A stretch of 64,000 bases of DNA, taken from contig CAYZCE010000002.1 in assembly GCA_964476835.1 (NCBI GenBank), positions 111,610 through 175,609 of the forward strand, given 5' to 3'. Source of the DNA: PALSA-926 sp964476835. GTDB lineage: Bacteria; Pseudomonadota; Alphaproteobacteria; Micavibrionales; UBA2020. The translations under genes were made by a program, and so were the position numbers. Below are positions 33,583 to 42,189 of this stretch, piece by piece. Position 1 is the first letter of the stretch. Each line of letters starts with the position of its first letter. The notes under the pieces are model-generated. The model was not told the origin of the DNA, made no database searches, and saw nothing but the letters and a program-made list of their open reading frames with translations.

Positions 33583-34164
33583 ATGACAGAAGCAGACGTT
33601 GAAACCTTCGCGCAGTACATTCGGCAGGCCAATTTCCGGCCGAGGGAACATATGGATGTCCTCGCCGCCGACGATGTCATGCCGGTACTGACCGCCGATT
33701 GGGCCTGCTACACAAAAAGCGCGGACCGTGCCGACTTCAACAGGCTCGCGAGCATCCTTGCCGCATACCCCCGAGGATTCCACGTCTATACGCTGCCTCT
33801 AGAAGACGGCACGCTGGCGCCTGTCGGCTATACGGGACAGTATCCGATCAGCGAAAGCGCCTTCCACATGTTACACGACCGGCCGCATGAGATCACGAGC
33901 CGGGGCTTCATGTTACCCGAGGCGGGATCGCCCTATATCTACCTGTTCAACTACAGCATCATCCCTTCGTTGCGCGGCACGGCCTTCAGCCGGCAACTGG
34001 TCAAGAATTATGCCGCTGAAATCGCGCGGCTGGACGCGAAAGGCCTGGCAGCCGTCACCGTTTCAGAGGACGGCGCGCGCGTGGCGCAGAAGTTCGGGCT
34101 GTCATATCGCGGCGACATGACGCACGACGGCGTCAAAGAAGGCGTTTACGCTGCGTATTTATAA
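33583..34164 (+). CDS. GNAT-like protein
   Basis: 193 aa. The C-terminal half follows a GNAT layout: beta strand YIYLFNYSIIPSLRG, then FSRQLVKNYAAEIARLDAKGLAAVTVSEDGARVAQKFGLSYRG split over motif A and B. The pyrophosphate loop is degenerate (LRGTAFSRQL rather than R-x-x-G-x-G/A). The N-terminal part (about 1-60) has no recognised feature. No clear Shine-Dalgarno. Ends convergently with the EpmA-like gene, overlapping it by 6 bp. Confidence 0.6.
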   Translation: MTEADVETFAQYIRQANFRPREHMDVLAADDVMPVLTADWACYTKSADRADFNRLASILAAYPRGFHVYTLPLEDGTLAPVGYTGQYPISESAFHMLHDRPHEITSRGFMLPEAGSPYIYLFNYSIIPSLRGTAFSRQLVKNYAAEIARLDAKGLAAVTVSEDGARVAQKFGLSYRGDMTHDGVKEGVYAAYL

Positions 34165-35322
34165 CTCATCCCAATCATAGGCGAGCACCGAGGCAAGATC
34201 CGGCCTGTCGGTCAGCAGCATGACGAGACGGTCGAAGCCCATCGCCATGCCCGCGCCCGACGGGAACCCTTCGCGCATCGCGGCGAGATAGGCGGCATCG
34301 GTCTCGACCTCATCCTTGCCAATATGGCGGCGGCGTGCGTTCTGGAGCTTGAACGTCTCCTCCTGCCGCACCGCGTCGGTGAGCGAGGGAAAGCCGTCGC
34401 TCAGCTCGATCCCGGCGATGAAGAGTTCGCTGCGCTCGACGAAACGGCCTTGCGCGTCTTCGCGCGCCGACGACGTCTGGAAGCGCGGCCATTCGCGGAT
34501 GAAGACGGGCTTGCCGAAACCGAGGCTTTCCTGCAGCCAGTCCATCAGCAAGCTGAAGAGATGCGGCGCGTCCGTGTCGTCAATCCCGCTCGACTGGATG
34601 CCGGCGGCGCGGATCGCCTTGAGGAACGAAGGCGCGGTGAAATCGTCGAGCATCACGCCGGTCGCGCGGCGTACGGCTTCGCCCACCGTCAGACGGTCGA
34701 AGGGCGCTGACAGGTCGACGGCATGCCCTTGGTAGGTGAGCGAACCCGCGCCGTGTGCGCGGCGGATCATCTCTTCCATGTCATGCTCGATATCTTCCAG
34801 CGTGCCGCCAACGCGCGCCCATTCCAGCATGGTGAATTCGGGGTTGCGGTAGCGCCCGGTATCGCCGGCGCGGAAATTCTGCGTCAGCGTATAGCAGCGG
34901 TCGAAGCCGCCGATTTCCATGCGCTTGATCTGGTACTCGGTCGAGGTGACGAGATAGCGGTCGCCGACGCGGAACGAGTCGATCTCCGCGTCCGGCGTGG
35001 CGCCGCGCACCAGCAGCGGCATGTCGATCTCGATGAAATCCTCTCCGTGCAGGTAATCACGCACGGCACGCTTGATCTCGTGACGGCGGCGCAGCGCATC
35101 GAAGCGCGTGCGGCCCTGTGCGTCCGGATTACGCCAGCGCAAGACGTCGCCGCCGAGGCCGCCCGTGCAGAGCTTACGCCCGGCCGCGCCGTCGCGCATC
35201 TCGTAAACGTCGCCCGACGCGGGCAGGTCGCCCGTCCATTCCAGCGTGTGATATTGCGCGGCCGAAAGCAGCGTCACCTTGCGTCCGTTGACGTCCACCA
35301 CGCGACCGGTCGATTGTTTCAT
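34159..35322 (-). CDS. EpmA/GenX-like lysyl-tRNA synthetase paralogue
   Basis: 387 aa. Class II aminoacyl-tRNA synthetase catalytic core without the tRNA-binding domain: motif 2 RNFRAGDTGRYRNPEFTMLEW, specificity block ELSDGFPSLTDA and motif 3 GAGMAMGFDRLVMLL. E. coli EpmA (about 325 aa) attaches beta-lysine to elongation factor P. This protein has about 70 extra N-terminal residues (MKQSTGRVVDVNGRKVTLL) that could form a small OB-like domain. The start has CAGGAG 6 nt upstream. Overlaps the deacetylase gene by 4 bp. EpmB (the mutase) and efp are not in the window. Confidence 0.85.
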   Translation of the reverse strand: MKQSTGRVVDVNGRKVTLLSAAQYHTLEWTGDLPASGDVYEMRDGAAGRKLCTGGLGGDVLRWRNPDAQGRTRFDALRRRHEIKRAVRDYLHGEDFIEIDMPLLVRGATPDAEIDSFRVGDRYLVTSTEYQIKRMEIGGFDRCYTLTQNFRAGDTGRYRNPEFTMLEWARVGGTLEDIEHDMEEMIRRAHGAGSLTYQGHAVDLSAPFDRLTVGEAVRRATGVMLDDFTAPSFLKAIRAAGIQSSGIDDTDAPHLFSLLMDWLQESLGFGKPVFIREWPRFQTSSAREDAQGRFVERSELFIAGIELSDGFPSLTDAVRQEETFKLQNARRRHIGKDEVETDAAYLAAMREGFPSGAGMAMGFDRLVMLLTDRPDLASVLAYDWDEL

Positions 35323-36242
35323 GGTTGGCTCCTGTTCATCATACGTTCGAGGCAAGCGACGACGGATTCCGCCAACGCCGCCGTATTATACCCGCCTTCC
35401 AGCACTGCGACCAGCTTGCCGCCGCAATGGCGGTCGGCGATGTCGAGGATCATGTCCATCAGCGCGGCGTAGTCTTGCGTCGTCCAGCCGAGTGCGCCGA
35501 GAGGGTCTTTTTCATGCGCGTCGAAACCGGCGGAAACAATCACCAGTTCCGGCGCGAAGGCGTCGAGGCGCGGCATGACGATGTCAGCCATTGCCGTGCG
35601 CGCCGCAACCCCGCCGCTGCCCCCCGCCAGCGGCACGTTGACGATATTGGCGTGCGCGCCGCGTTCTTCCGCCACCCCGGTAAAGGGATAAAGCGGCGAC
35701 TGGTGCAGCGAGGCGAAGAAGATCCCCGCCTCGTTCCACGCGATATCCTGCGTGCCGTCGCCGTGGTGCACGTCGAAATCGACGATGGCAACACGCGACA
35801 GTCCCGTGCGCTTCAATGCGGCCAATGCGCCGATCGCCGCATTGTTGAACAGGCAGAAGCCGCCCGCCTTCGCGCGATGGGCGTGGTGGCCCGGCGGGCG
35901 CACCGCGCAAAAGGCGTTCGCCGCGCGCCCCGCCAGCACGTCGTCGACCGCCGTCAGTACCGCGCCCGCAGCGTCGAGCGCAGCGTCGCGGGAACCGGGC
36001 GAGACGAGCGTGTCGTCATCGACGAAATTGAATCCGGCGTCGGGGATCAGGCTGCAAATCGCGTCAACATGCGTGGGATCGTGAGCGAGGAGAAGGTCGT
36101 CGCGCGTCGCGCGCACCGTTTCCGCCCGCTGCACGCCGGACGGCAGGCTGCGCAGGACCGCCGCGAGCCGTTCGGGCGATTCCGGGTGCCCGTCGTTCGT
36201 CCGGTGGCCGGCACAAGCGGGCGGAGAAAAGAAAAAGGTCAT
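35319..36242 (-). CDS. histone deacetylase / acetoin utilisation family amidohydrolase
   Basis: 307 aa. Arginase-deacetylase fold with the catalytic residues of class II HDAC-like enzymes: RPPGHHAH (two His), VDFDVHHGDGTQD (zinc ligands), GFDAHEKDPLG and VLEGGYN. Removes acyl groups from lysine or polyamines. Its stop overlaps the EpmA-like start, so a lysine-modifying and a lysine-demodifying enzyme are produced from one message. Start at 36242; Shine-Dalgarno weak. Confidence 0.92.
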   Translation of the reverse strand: MTFFFSPPACAGHRTNDGHPESPERLAAVLRSLPSGVQRAETVRATRDDLLLAHDPTHVDAICSLIPDAGFNFVDDDTLVSPGSRDAALDAAGAVLTAVDDVLAGRAANAFCAVRPPGHHAHRAKAGGFCLFNNAAIGALAALKRTGLSRVAIVDFDVHHGDGTQDIAWNEAGIFFASLHQSPLYPFTGVAEERGAHANIVNVPLAGGSGGVAARTAMADIVMPRLDAFAPELVIVSAGFDAHEKDPLGALGWTTQDYAALMDMILDIADRHCGGKLVAVLEGGYNTAALAESVVACLERMMNRSQP

Positions 36243-36287
36243 GCCATTACCATACTAGAAGCCGCGCGTCGCGGCAACAGGCGGCCG

Positions 36288-37577
36288 CTACTCCCAGAAC
36301 TCTTCCCTGTCGGGGATGCGCGTGAAGGCGATCTTGGTGCCGCTGAAGGCGCGGCCTTGCTGCGCCGTCATGCCGAGGAGGACAGTGTCCTTGCCGTATT
36401 TGCGGTTCAGCTGGTCGATGGCGGCCGAGATCTTCTCGTTGCGCGCACGCTGGCGGTTTTCGGCAGCGGGCTTGAGCGCGTCGAAGAGGTCTGGCTGCAC
36501 GTTCGCGCGCTGCGTCTCGACAAGATGGTGCAGCACGATATTGACCTTCTTGATGCGCGCAGCCCCGCTTTCCCGCACCAGTTCGCGCCACGCGGCGTCG
36601 AGCATCTCCATGAAAGTGAAGCTGTCCTGCGACGGCGTGCAGCGCGCCTCGAGGCCGAGGCGCGGGCCGTTCTCCAGCCTGTACGACAGCGAGAAACCGC
36701 CCGCATAATATTCCATGCGGCGCAGGCGCGCGGCGGCTTTCATGGTCAGGCGGCGGGCGATGTCGTAGGCGGCCTGCGGCGGCCGCATCTCGGGCGCCAG
36801 CACGTGGCTGTGGCCGACGCTGCCGCGTTCGGTCTCCTGATCCGGCAGGTCGTAGCCGCGCAGATAGTACCACATCTTCTCGCCCCAGATGCTGCCCCAT
36901 ATGGCGCGCAGGTGCTTGGGGCTGAGCGCCAGAAGGCCTTGCATGTCGCGGATTCCCGCGCGGTTCAGGCGTTGCTCCATGTTTGGGCCGATGCCCGGCA
37001 GGTCGCGCAGCTTCAATGCCATCAGCCGCGTAGATACGTCATCGGGCATAAGGACGGTGAAACCGTCCGGCTTCTGCATGTCGGTCGCGACCTTGGCGAG
37101 ATACTTGCTCGTCGCCACGCCGATCGAGCAGCGCACATAGGCGCCGATGTTCGCCGCGATCCCCGCCTTGATCGCGCGGGCGATTTCCGCCGTGCGCGCA
37201 GCCGTCATCTCGTTCTTCATCAGCTTGCACGCCATCTCGTCGATCGAGCAGACGCGCGTCACGGGGATATGGCGGTCGATCTCGTCGAGGATGCGCTCGT
37301 GGAATTCAACATAGTGGTCGTGACGCCCCAGCACGCAGACAAGGTCCGGGCACAGCTTCTTCGCCTCCCACACCGGCGTGCCGGTGCGGATGCCGAAAGC
37401 CTTCGCTTCGTAACTCGCGGCGATGGCGCAGGTCGACTCCGTCTCGACCGGGATGACCGCGACCGGCCGGCCGCGCAGGCGCGGATCGAGTTGCTGCTCC
37501 ACGCTCGCAAAGTACGAGTTGAAGTCGATATAGAGCCACTGCAAATGCCGCGGCAACGGTAAAGAGGCAAAAGTCAT
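36288..37577 (-). CDS. Y-family DNA polymerase (DinB/Pol IV type)
   Basis: 429 aa. Palm and finger motifs YIDFNSYFASVEQQ near residue 15 and CSIDEMACKL near 105, the ASYEAKAFGIRTGTPVW segment, and the helix-hairpin-helix region LPGIGPNMEQRLNRAGI near 200, plus a little-finger domain. An error-prone translesion polymerase. The promoter region has a perfect LexA box (37597-37611) overlapping the -10 element, so it is SOS-induced. Lacks an obvious beta-clamp motif at the very C-terminus (it ends DREEFWE). Confidence 0.9.
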   Translation of the reverse strand: MTFASLPLPRHLQWLYIDFNSYFASVEQQLDPRLRGRPVAVIPVETESTCAIAASYEAKAFGIRTGTPVWEAKKLCPDLVCVLGRHDHYVEFHERILDEIDRHIPVTRVCSIDEMACKLMKNEMTAARTAEIARAIKAGIAANIGAYVRCSIGVATSKYLAKVATDMQKPDGFTVLMPDDVSTRLMALKLRDLPGIGPNMEQRLNRAGIRDMQGLLALSPKHLRAIWGSIWGEKMWYYLRGYDLPDQETERGSVGHSHVLAPEMRPPQAAYDIARRLTMKAAARLRRMEYYAGGFSLSYRLENGPRLGLEARCTPSQDSFTFMEMLDAAWRELVRESGAARIKKVNIVLHHLVETQRANVQPDLFDALKPAAENRQRARNEKISAAIDQLNRKYGKDTVLLGMTAQQGRAFSGTKIAFTRIPDREEFWE

Positions 37578-37596
37578 GGGAATCGGATCCCTGTTT

Positions 37597-37611
37597 GTTC
37601 CTATTTTGTTC
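37597..37611. promoter_or_regulatory. LexA (SOS) box
   Basis: GTTC-N7-GTTC, read on the plus strand (GAAC-N7-GAAC towards the polymerase gene). This direct repeat is the LexA site of Alphaproteobacteria. It lies 20 bp before the start codon and overlaps the predicted -10 hexamer. Confidence 0.8.
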
Positions 37612-37631
37612 TAGATAAGGACAAGAGTCAA
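37603..37631 (-). promoter_or_regulatory. promoter of the Y-family polymerase gene
   Basis: Minus strand TTGACT (plus 37626-37631), 17-bp spacer, CAAAAT (plus 37603-37608). The LexA box covers the -10 element, so bound LexA would block RNA polymerase. Confidence 0.6.
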
Positions 37632-37660
37632 GCACGTCAGGATGGCCCCGGCGACGGCTA

Positions 37661-37689
37661 TTGACGCCGCCGGCTTTCCTCCATACAAT
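37661..37689 (+). promoter_or_regulatory. sigma70 promoter of the chemotaxis operon
   Basis: TTGACG (37661-37666), exactly 17-bp spacer, TACAAT (37684-37689): 5 of 6 matches in each hexamer. Predicted start near 37696 leaves a leader of about 70 nt before the first gene. Confidence 0.65.
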
Positions 37690-37767
37690 CCTCGATTGCA
37701 TGATGAGTATTTCACAACTTTAAGTGGATAGCCGTCACGGCAAAAAAGGGGAATGGGGGTTCTCTCA

Positions 37768-39135
37768 ATGTCTGGAAACGCTGCAATAGAAGACCGCCTG
37801 GGTTTTCTTGAAATAGACGCCGACACGCGCGAATCGCTGCAGGACTTCCTGCCGCTGATCGACAAGGCGCTGCCCGAGGTGCTCAGGGAATTCTACAGCC
37901 ACCTCGCCCTGCACCCGCAACTCATCAACATGTTCGGCACGGGCGAGCGCCGCCAGGCCGCCATCGCGCATGCGGCCGATGCGCAGACGCGTCACTGGCG
38001 CAACCTGTTCTCGGGGCGCTTCGATGCCTCCTACATGGCCTCGGTGCGCACGATCGGATTGACGCACAGCCGCATCGGCCTCGACCCGCGCTGGTATATC
38101 GGCGGCTATGCCTTCACGCTGAGCCGCATCTGGCGCATCATCTCGTTTGCGCACGGCAATTTCCTGCACCCCGCCGCCGCGCAGGACAAGACGGCGCGCA
38201 TGATGCGCGCGGTCAACCAGGCCGTCATGCTCGACATGGACCTCGCCATCTCCATCTACATGGAAGAAAACAAGAAGACCTACGACCAGAAACTCGAAAA
38301 GCTGGCCGGGGAGTTCGAAAGCTCGGTCAAGGCCGTGGTCGACACCGTCACCGCTTCCGCCGGAGCCATGCAACACAGCGCGCATGCGCTGTCGCAGATC
38401 GTCTCGGAGACGCAGCACCAGACCGAGATCGTCGCCGCCGCGACCGAAGAGGCCGAGGCCAACGTTCAAGCCGTCGCATCCGCCACCGAGCAGCTGACCG
38501 CCTCGAGCGGCGAGATCGGCCGCCAGGTCGAGCAATCCTCGAAAACCGCGCAGCAGGCGGTCGACGGCGCCAGCCGCGCCAGCGACACCGTCGGCAGCCT
38601 CGCGCAGGCGGCGCAGAAGATCGGCGACGTCGTGCAGCTGATCCAGCAGATCGCAGGGCAAACCAACCTGCTCGCGCTGAACGCCACCATCGAGGCCGCG
38701 CGCGCAGGCGAAGCCGGCAAGGGCTTCGCCGTCGTGGCCAACGAGGTCAAGTCGCTCGCCAACCAGACGGCCAAGGCGACCGAGGACATCGCCCAGCAGA
38801 TCTCCGGCGTGCAGAACGCGACGACGCAGACCGTCGGCGCGATCAAGAACATCGAGGGCACCATCGGCGAGATCAGCCACATCGCCACCTCCATCGCCTC
38901 CGCCGTGGAGCAGCAAACGGCGGCGACCGGCGAGATCTCGCGCAACATCCAGCAGACCGCCACCGGCGCGACCGAGATATCCGGTAGCATCGGCAAGGTC
39001 GCCTCCTCGGCTTCGCGAACGGGCGAAACAGCCAAACAGGTTCTCGACGCCTCTGGCCACCTCTCTGAACAAGCATCAAGATTGCGCGGCGAAGTCGAGC
39101 GTTTCCTCGGCTCGTTGCGCGGAAAGGCAGCGTAA
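37768..39135 (+). CDS. globin-coupled chemotaxis receptor
   Basis: 455 aa, no transmembrane segment. An N-terminal protoglobin/HemAT-type sensor (about 5-165) with the proximal haem His100 in IGLTHSRIGLDPRWYIGGYAF, a linker, then an MCP signalling domain with NLLALNATIEAARAGEAGKGFAVVANEV. Oxygen binding to the haem should steer swimming (aerotaxis). I start at 37768 (MSGNAAIEDR), preceded by GGGGG at 8 nt; the ATG at 37753 sits directly on a purine run. First gene of the che operon. Confidence 0.92.
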   Translation: MSGNAAIEDRLGFLEIDADTRESLQDFLPLIDKALPEVLREFYSHLALHPQLINMFGTGERRQAAIAHAADAQTRHWRNLFSGRFDASYMASVRTIGLTHSRIGLDPRWYIGGYAFTLSRIWRIISFAHGNFLHPAAAQDKTARMMRAVNQAVMLDMDLAISIYMEENKKTYDQKLEKLAGEFESSVKAVVDTVTASAGAMQHSAHALSQIVSETQHQTEIVAAATEEAEANVQAVASATEQLTASSGEIGRQVEQSSKTAQQAVDGASRASDTVGSLAQAAQKIGDVVQLIQQIAGQTNLLALNATIEAARAGEAGKGFAVVANEVKSLANQTAKATEDIAQQISGVQNATTQTVGAIKNIEGTIGEISHIATSIASAVEQQTAATGEISRNIQQTATGATEISGSIGKVASSASRTGETAKQVLDASGHLSEQASRLRGEVERFLGSLRGKAA

Positions 39136-39140
39136 ACACC

Positions 39141-39524
39141 ATGGCCATCACACCCGCCACCATGCGCGTCCTGATCGTCGACGATTACAAGACGATGCTG
39201 ACGATCATCCGCAACCTGCTCAAGCAGATCGGCTTCAGCGACATCGACGAGGCCACCGACGGCGGCGCGGCGCTCGGCCTGATCGGGCAGAAACCTTACG
39301 ACCTCGTCATCTCCGACTGGAACATGGAGCCGATGACCGGGCTCGACCTGCTCAAGGCCGTGCGCGAAAAAGGCAACAAGGTGCCCTTCATCATGGTCAC
39401 CGCCGAGAGCAAGGTGGAGAACGTCGTCGCCGCCAAGCAGGCGGGCGTCAACAACTACATCGTCAAGCCGTTCAACGCCGACACGCTGAAGGCCAAGCTG
39501 GTCGCGACGCTGGGGCAGTTCTGA
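39141..39524 (+). CDS. cheY: chemotaxis response regulator CheY
   Basis: 127 aa single receiver domain. Acidic pair VDDY (Asp14, Asp15), phospho-acceptor Asp59 in VISDWNMEPMTG, Thr in MVTAES, and Lys in IVKPFNADTL. The WNMEPMTGLDLL signature is that of motor-binding CheY. Lies 5 bp after the receptor gene and 1 bp before cheZ. Confidence 0.95.
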   Translation: MAITPATMRVLIVDDYKTMLTIIRNLLKQIGFSDIDEATDGGAALGLIGQKPYDLVISDWNMEPMTGLDLLKAVREKGNKVPFIMVTAESKVENVVAAKQAGVNNYIVKPFNADTLKAKLVATLGQF

Positions 39525-39525
39525 C

Positions 39526-40104
39526 ATGGACAAGGTTTACAAGCGCGACCAGGTCGTCGAGATCGTCAACGCCGTGCTCGACCGCGTCCATGCGCCGGAA
39601 CACGCGGTGCTCGGCCGCGAACTGGCGGGCTTGCGCGACACCATCCTGCAGTTCCTCAACCAATTGAGCGCCTCGCGACCCGACGACATCAGCCGCACGC
39701 ATACGCCGAGCGCGCGGGACGAGCTGGAAGCCGTCGTCACCGCGACCGAGCAGGCCACCGTCACTATCATGGAATCCTGCGAGAAGATCCTCGAGACCAT
39801 GAAGGCCGCGCCCGCCGCCGTCGCGCGCGACGTCGAGGCCTGCGCGGTGCGCATCTTCGAGGCCTGCACCTTCCAGGACATCACCGGCCAGCGCATCCGC
39901 AAGGTGACCGACAACCTGCACCAGATCGACGCCAAGATCGTCTCGATCCTCGCCGCCCTCGGCGGGCCCTCGGCCGAAGTGCCGAGCGACGGCGACCTCC
40001 AGCGCGCCTCCACCCTGCTGAACGGCCCCGCCCTGCCGCAACAGGCCGTCACGCAGGACGAGATCGACATGTTGCTCGCCGCATTCGACAACGCCAACGC
40101 ATAG
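39526..40104 (+). CDS. cheZ: CheZ-type CheY-P phosphatase
   Basis: 192 aa, almost all helical. The CheZ active-site segment ACTFQDITGQRIRKV near residue 120 includes the catalytic Gln (in FQDITGQ), and the C-terminal peptide TQDEIDMLLAAFDN matches the CheY-binding tail. Known CheZ dimers dephosphorylate CheY-P. Its presence between cheY and cheA fits. CheZ is less common in Alphaproteobacteria than in Gammaproteobacteria but does occur. Confidence 0.88.
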   Translation: MDKVYKRDQVVEIVNAVLDRVHAPEHAVLGRELAGLRDTILQFLNQLSASRPDDISRTHTPSARDELEAVVTATEQATVTIMESCEKILETMKAAPAAVARDVEACAVRIFEACTFQDITGQRIRKVTDNLHQIDAKIVSILAALGGPSAEVPSDGDLQRASTLLNGPALPQQAVTQDEIDMLLAAFDNANA

Positions 40105-40113
40105 GAGGGCTGC

Positions 40114-42189
40114 ATGGACGACGTTCTGGCCGAATTCCTCACCGAAACCGGGGAAAGCCTCGGCGAGCTCGACACCGACCTCGTGCATCTCGAGCGAAAT
40201 CCGGACGACCGCGCCCTGCTCTCCAAGATCTTCCGCGTCATGCATACGATCAAGGGCACCAGCGGATTCCTGAACCTGCCGCGCCTCGGCGCCGTCGCGC
40301 ACCATGCGGAAGACCTGCTCGGCCTGTTCCGCGACGGCAAGCTGCCGGTCACGGCGGCGTCCGTCTCGCTGATCCTTGAATCGCTCGACCGTATCAAGTC
40401 GATCCTCGCCAAGCTGGAGGGCGAAGGACAGGAGCCAGCAGGCGACGACAGTGCCCTGATCGAACGCCTGACTGCCGCCGCCAGCGGCAATACCGCCGCC
40501 CTGCCCGCCGAAGAACCTGCGGAAAAAGCCGATGAGGCCGCCACCACCGTCGCATCTGGCGTCGCCGCGCAATCCCTGCGCGTCAGCGTCGACGTGCTCG
40601 AAAACCTGATGACGCTGGTGAGCGAGCTTGTGCTGACGCGCAACCAGATCCTGCAGGTGGCGCGCACGCAGAAAGACAACGGCATGGGCAGCTCCCTGCA
40701 GCGCCTCAACCATATCGTCTCCGACCTGCAGGACGGCGTGATGAAGACGCGCATGCAGCCGGTCGGCAGCGCGTGGTCGAAACTGCCGCGCATCGTGCGC
40801 GACATCGCCAGCGATCTCGGCAAGAAGATCGAGCTGGAGATGCTCGGGCAGGAAACCGAGCTGGACCGCCAGGTGCTCGAGATGATCCGCGACCCGCTCA
40901 CCCACATGGTCCGCAACTCCGCCGACCACGGCATCGAAAAGCCGGAAGACCGCCGCGCGGCGGGCAAGCCCGACAGCGGCCGCATCCGCCTCAATTCGTA
41001 TCACGAGGGCGGGCATATCATCATCGAGATCTCCGACGACGGGCGCGGGCTGCAACTGGCCAAGATCCGCCAGAAGATCCTCGATAACCGCCTTGCGACC
41101 GAAGCCGAGCTGGCCGCAATGACGGGACAGCAGGTGCAGCAATATATCTTCCACGCCGGTTTCTCGACGGCGGAGGCGGTCACCGCCATCTCCGGCCGCG
41201 GCGTCGGCATGGACGTCGTGCGTTCCAACATCGAGAAGATCGGCGGCGCCATCGAGATGCGCGCCGTCGAAGGGCGCGGCACCACCTTCACCATCAAGAT
41301 CCCGCTGACGCTGGCCATCGTCTCCGCGCTCATCGTCGGGGTCGACAGCGAGCGCTTCGCCATCCCGCAGCTCGACGTGACGGAACTCGTCATGCTGACG
41401 CCGGGCGGGCCGAACCGCATCGAGACCATCAACGGCGCACCGGTCTTCCGCCTGCGCGAACGGGTGCTGCCGCTGATCTCGCTGCAATCGCTGCTCGGCC
41501 TGCCCGCGCGCGCCGACGCGGGCGTGCGCTACCTTGCCATCATCAGCGCGGCGACGCGCAGCTTCGGCCTCATCGTCGACCAGGTCTTCGATACCGAGGA
41601 AATCGTGGTCAAGCCCGTCGGAAGCCTGCTGCACGGGCAGGCAGTATTCTCCGGCAACACGATCCTCGGCGACGGTCAGGTCATCATGATCCTCGATTCC
41701 GCCGGTATCTTGCGCGCCTCCGGCATCACCGACGGCGCGCATATCCACCACGACCGCGCGGCCGATGCGGCGGAAAACGCAAACGCCGGCGACGAAATCC
41801 CGCTATTGCTTTTCACCGCCGGCGACGCGCAACTCAAGGCGGTGCCGCTGCAGCATGTCGCACGGCTCGAGGAAATCAACATCGACGACATCGAGCGCGC
41901 CGGCGGCCGCCGCGTCGTGCAATACGGCGACAAGCTGATGCCCGTCTACCTGTGCGACGCCGGCATGGAGCTGCCCGCCGCCGGCAAACGCCCCGTCATC
42001 GTCTTCAAGGCGCAGGACGGACAGGCCGGCCTGCTGGTCGACCGCATCCTCGACATCACTACCCACCGCGGCGACTACCAGATCCGCGAAGATGGCAGGG
42101 GCGATCTGGAAGGCAGCGCCATCGTGCGCGGCGAAGTCACCGACATCGTCAACCTCGCCTCCGCGCGCTTCAGGGACGCAACGCCATGA
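40114..42189 (+). CDS. cheA: chemotaxis histidine kinase CheA with two CheW-like domains and no P2
   Basis: 691 aa. HPt domain (1-105) with phospho-His44 in MHTIKGTSGF; a Glu/Ala-rich linker (about 120-150) leads directly to the dimerisation domain (SLRVSVDVLENLMTLVSELVLTRN) without a CheY-binding P2 domain. ATPase domain with HMVRNSADHGIEKPEDR, DDGRGLQ and GRGVGMDVV. It ends with a CheW-like domain (about 400-535) and then a second, more diverged CheW-like domain (about 560-685). GGAGGG precedes the ATG. Overlaps cheW by 4 bp. Confidence 0.93.
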   Translation: MDDVLAEFLTETGESLGELDTDLVHLERNPDDRALLSKIFRVMHTIKGTSGFLNLPRLGAVAHHAEDLLGLFRDGKLPVTAASVSLILESLDRIKSILAKLEGEGQEPAGDDSALIERLTAAASGNTAALPAEEPAEKADEAATTVASGVAAQSLRVSVDVLENLMTLVSELVLTRNQILQVARTQKDNGMGSSLQRLNHIVSDLQDGVMKTRMQPVGSAWSKLPRIVRDIASDLGKKIELEMLGQETELDRQVLEMIRDPLTHMVRNSADHGIEKPEDRRAAGKPDSGRIRLNSYHEGGHIIIEISDDGRGLQLAKIRQKILDNRLATEAELAAMTGQQVQQYIFHAGFSTAEAVTAISGRGVGMDVVRSNIEKIGGAIEMRAVEGRGTTFTIKIPLTLAIVSALIVGVDSERFAIPQLDVTELVMLTPGGPNRIETINGAPVFRLRERVLPLISLQSLLGLPARADAGVRYLAIISAATRSFGLIVDQVFDTEEIVVKPVGSLLHGQAVFSGNTILGDGQVIMILDSAGILRASGITDGAHIHHDRAADAAENANAGDEIPLLLFTAGDAQLKAVPLQHVARLEEINIDDIERAGGRRVVQYGDKLMPVYLCDAGMELPAAGKRPVIVFKAQDGQAGLLVDRILDITTHRGDYQIREDGRGDLEGSAIVRGEVTDIVNLASARFRDATP

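Noticed and set aside
35325..37562. 745-codon plus-strand frame across the deacetylase and polymerase genes
   Set aside because: Antisense shadow of two genes with clear catalytic motifs on the minus strand.
39472..41751. 759-codon minus-strand frame across cheZ and cheA
   Set aside because: Antisense shadow; cheA has all kinase motifs on the plus strand.
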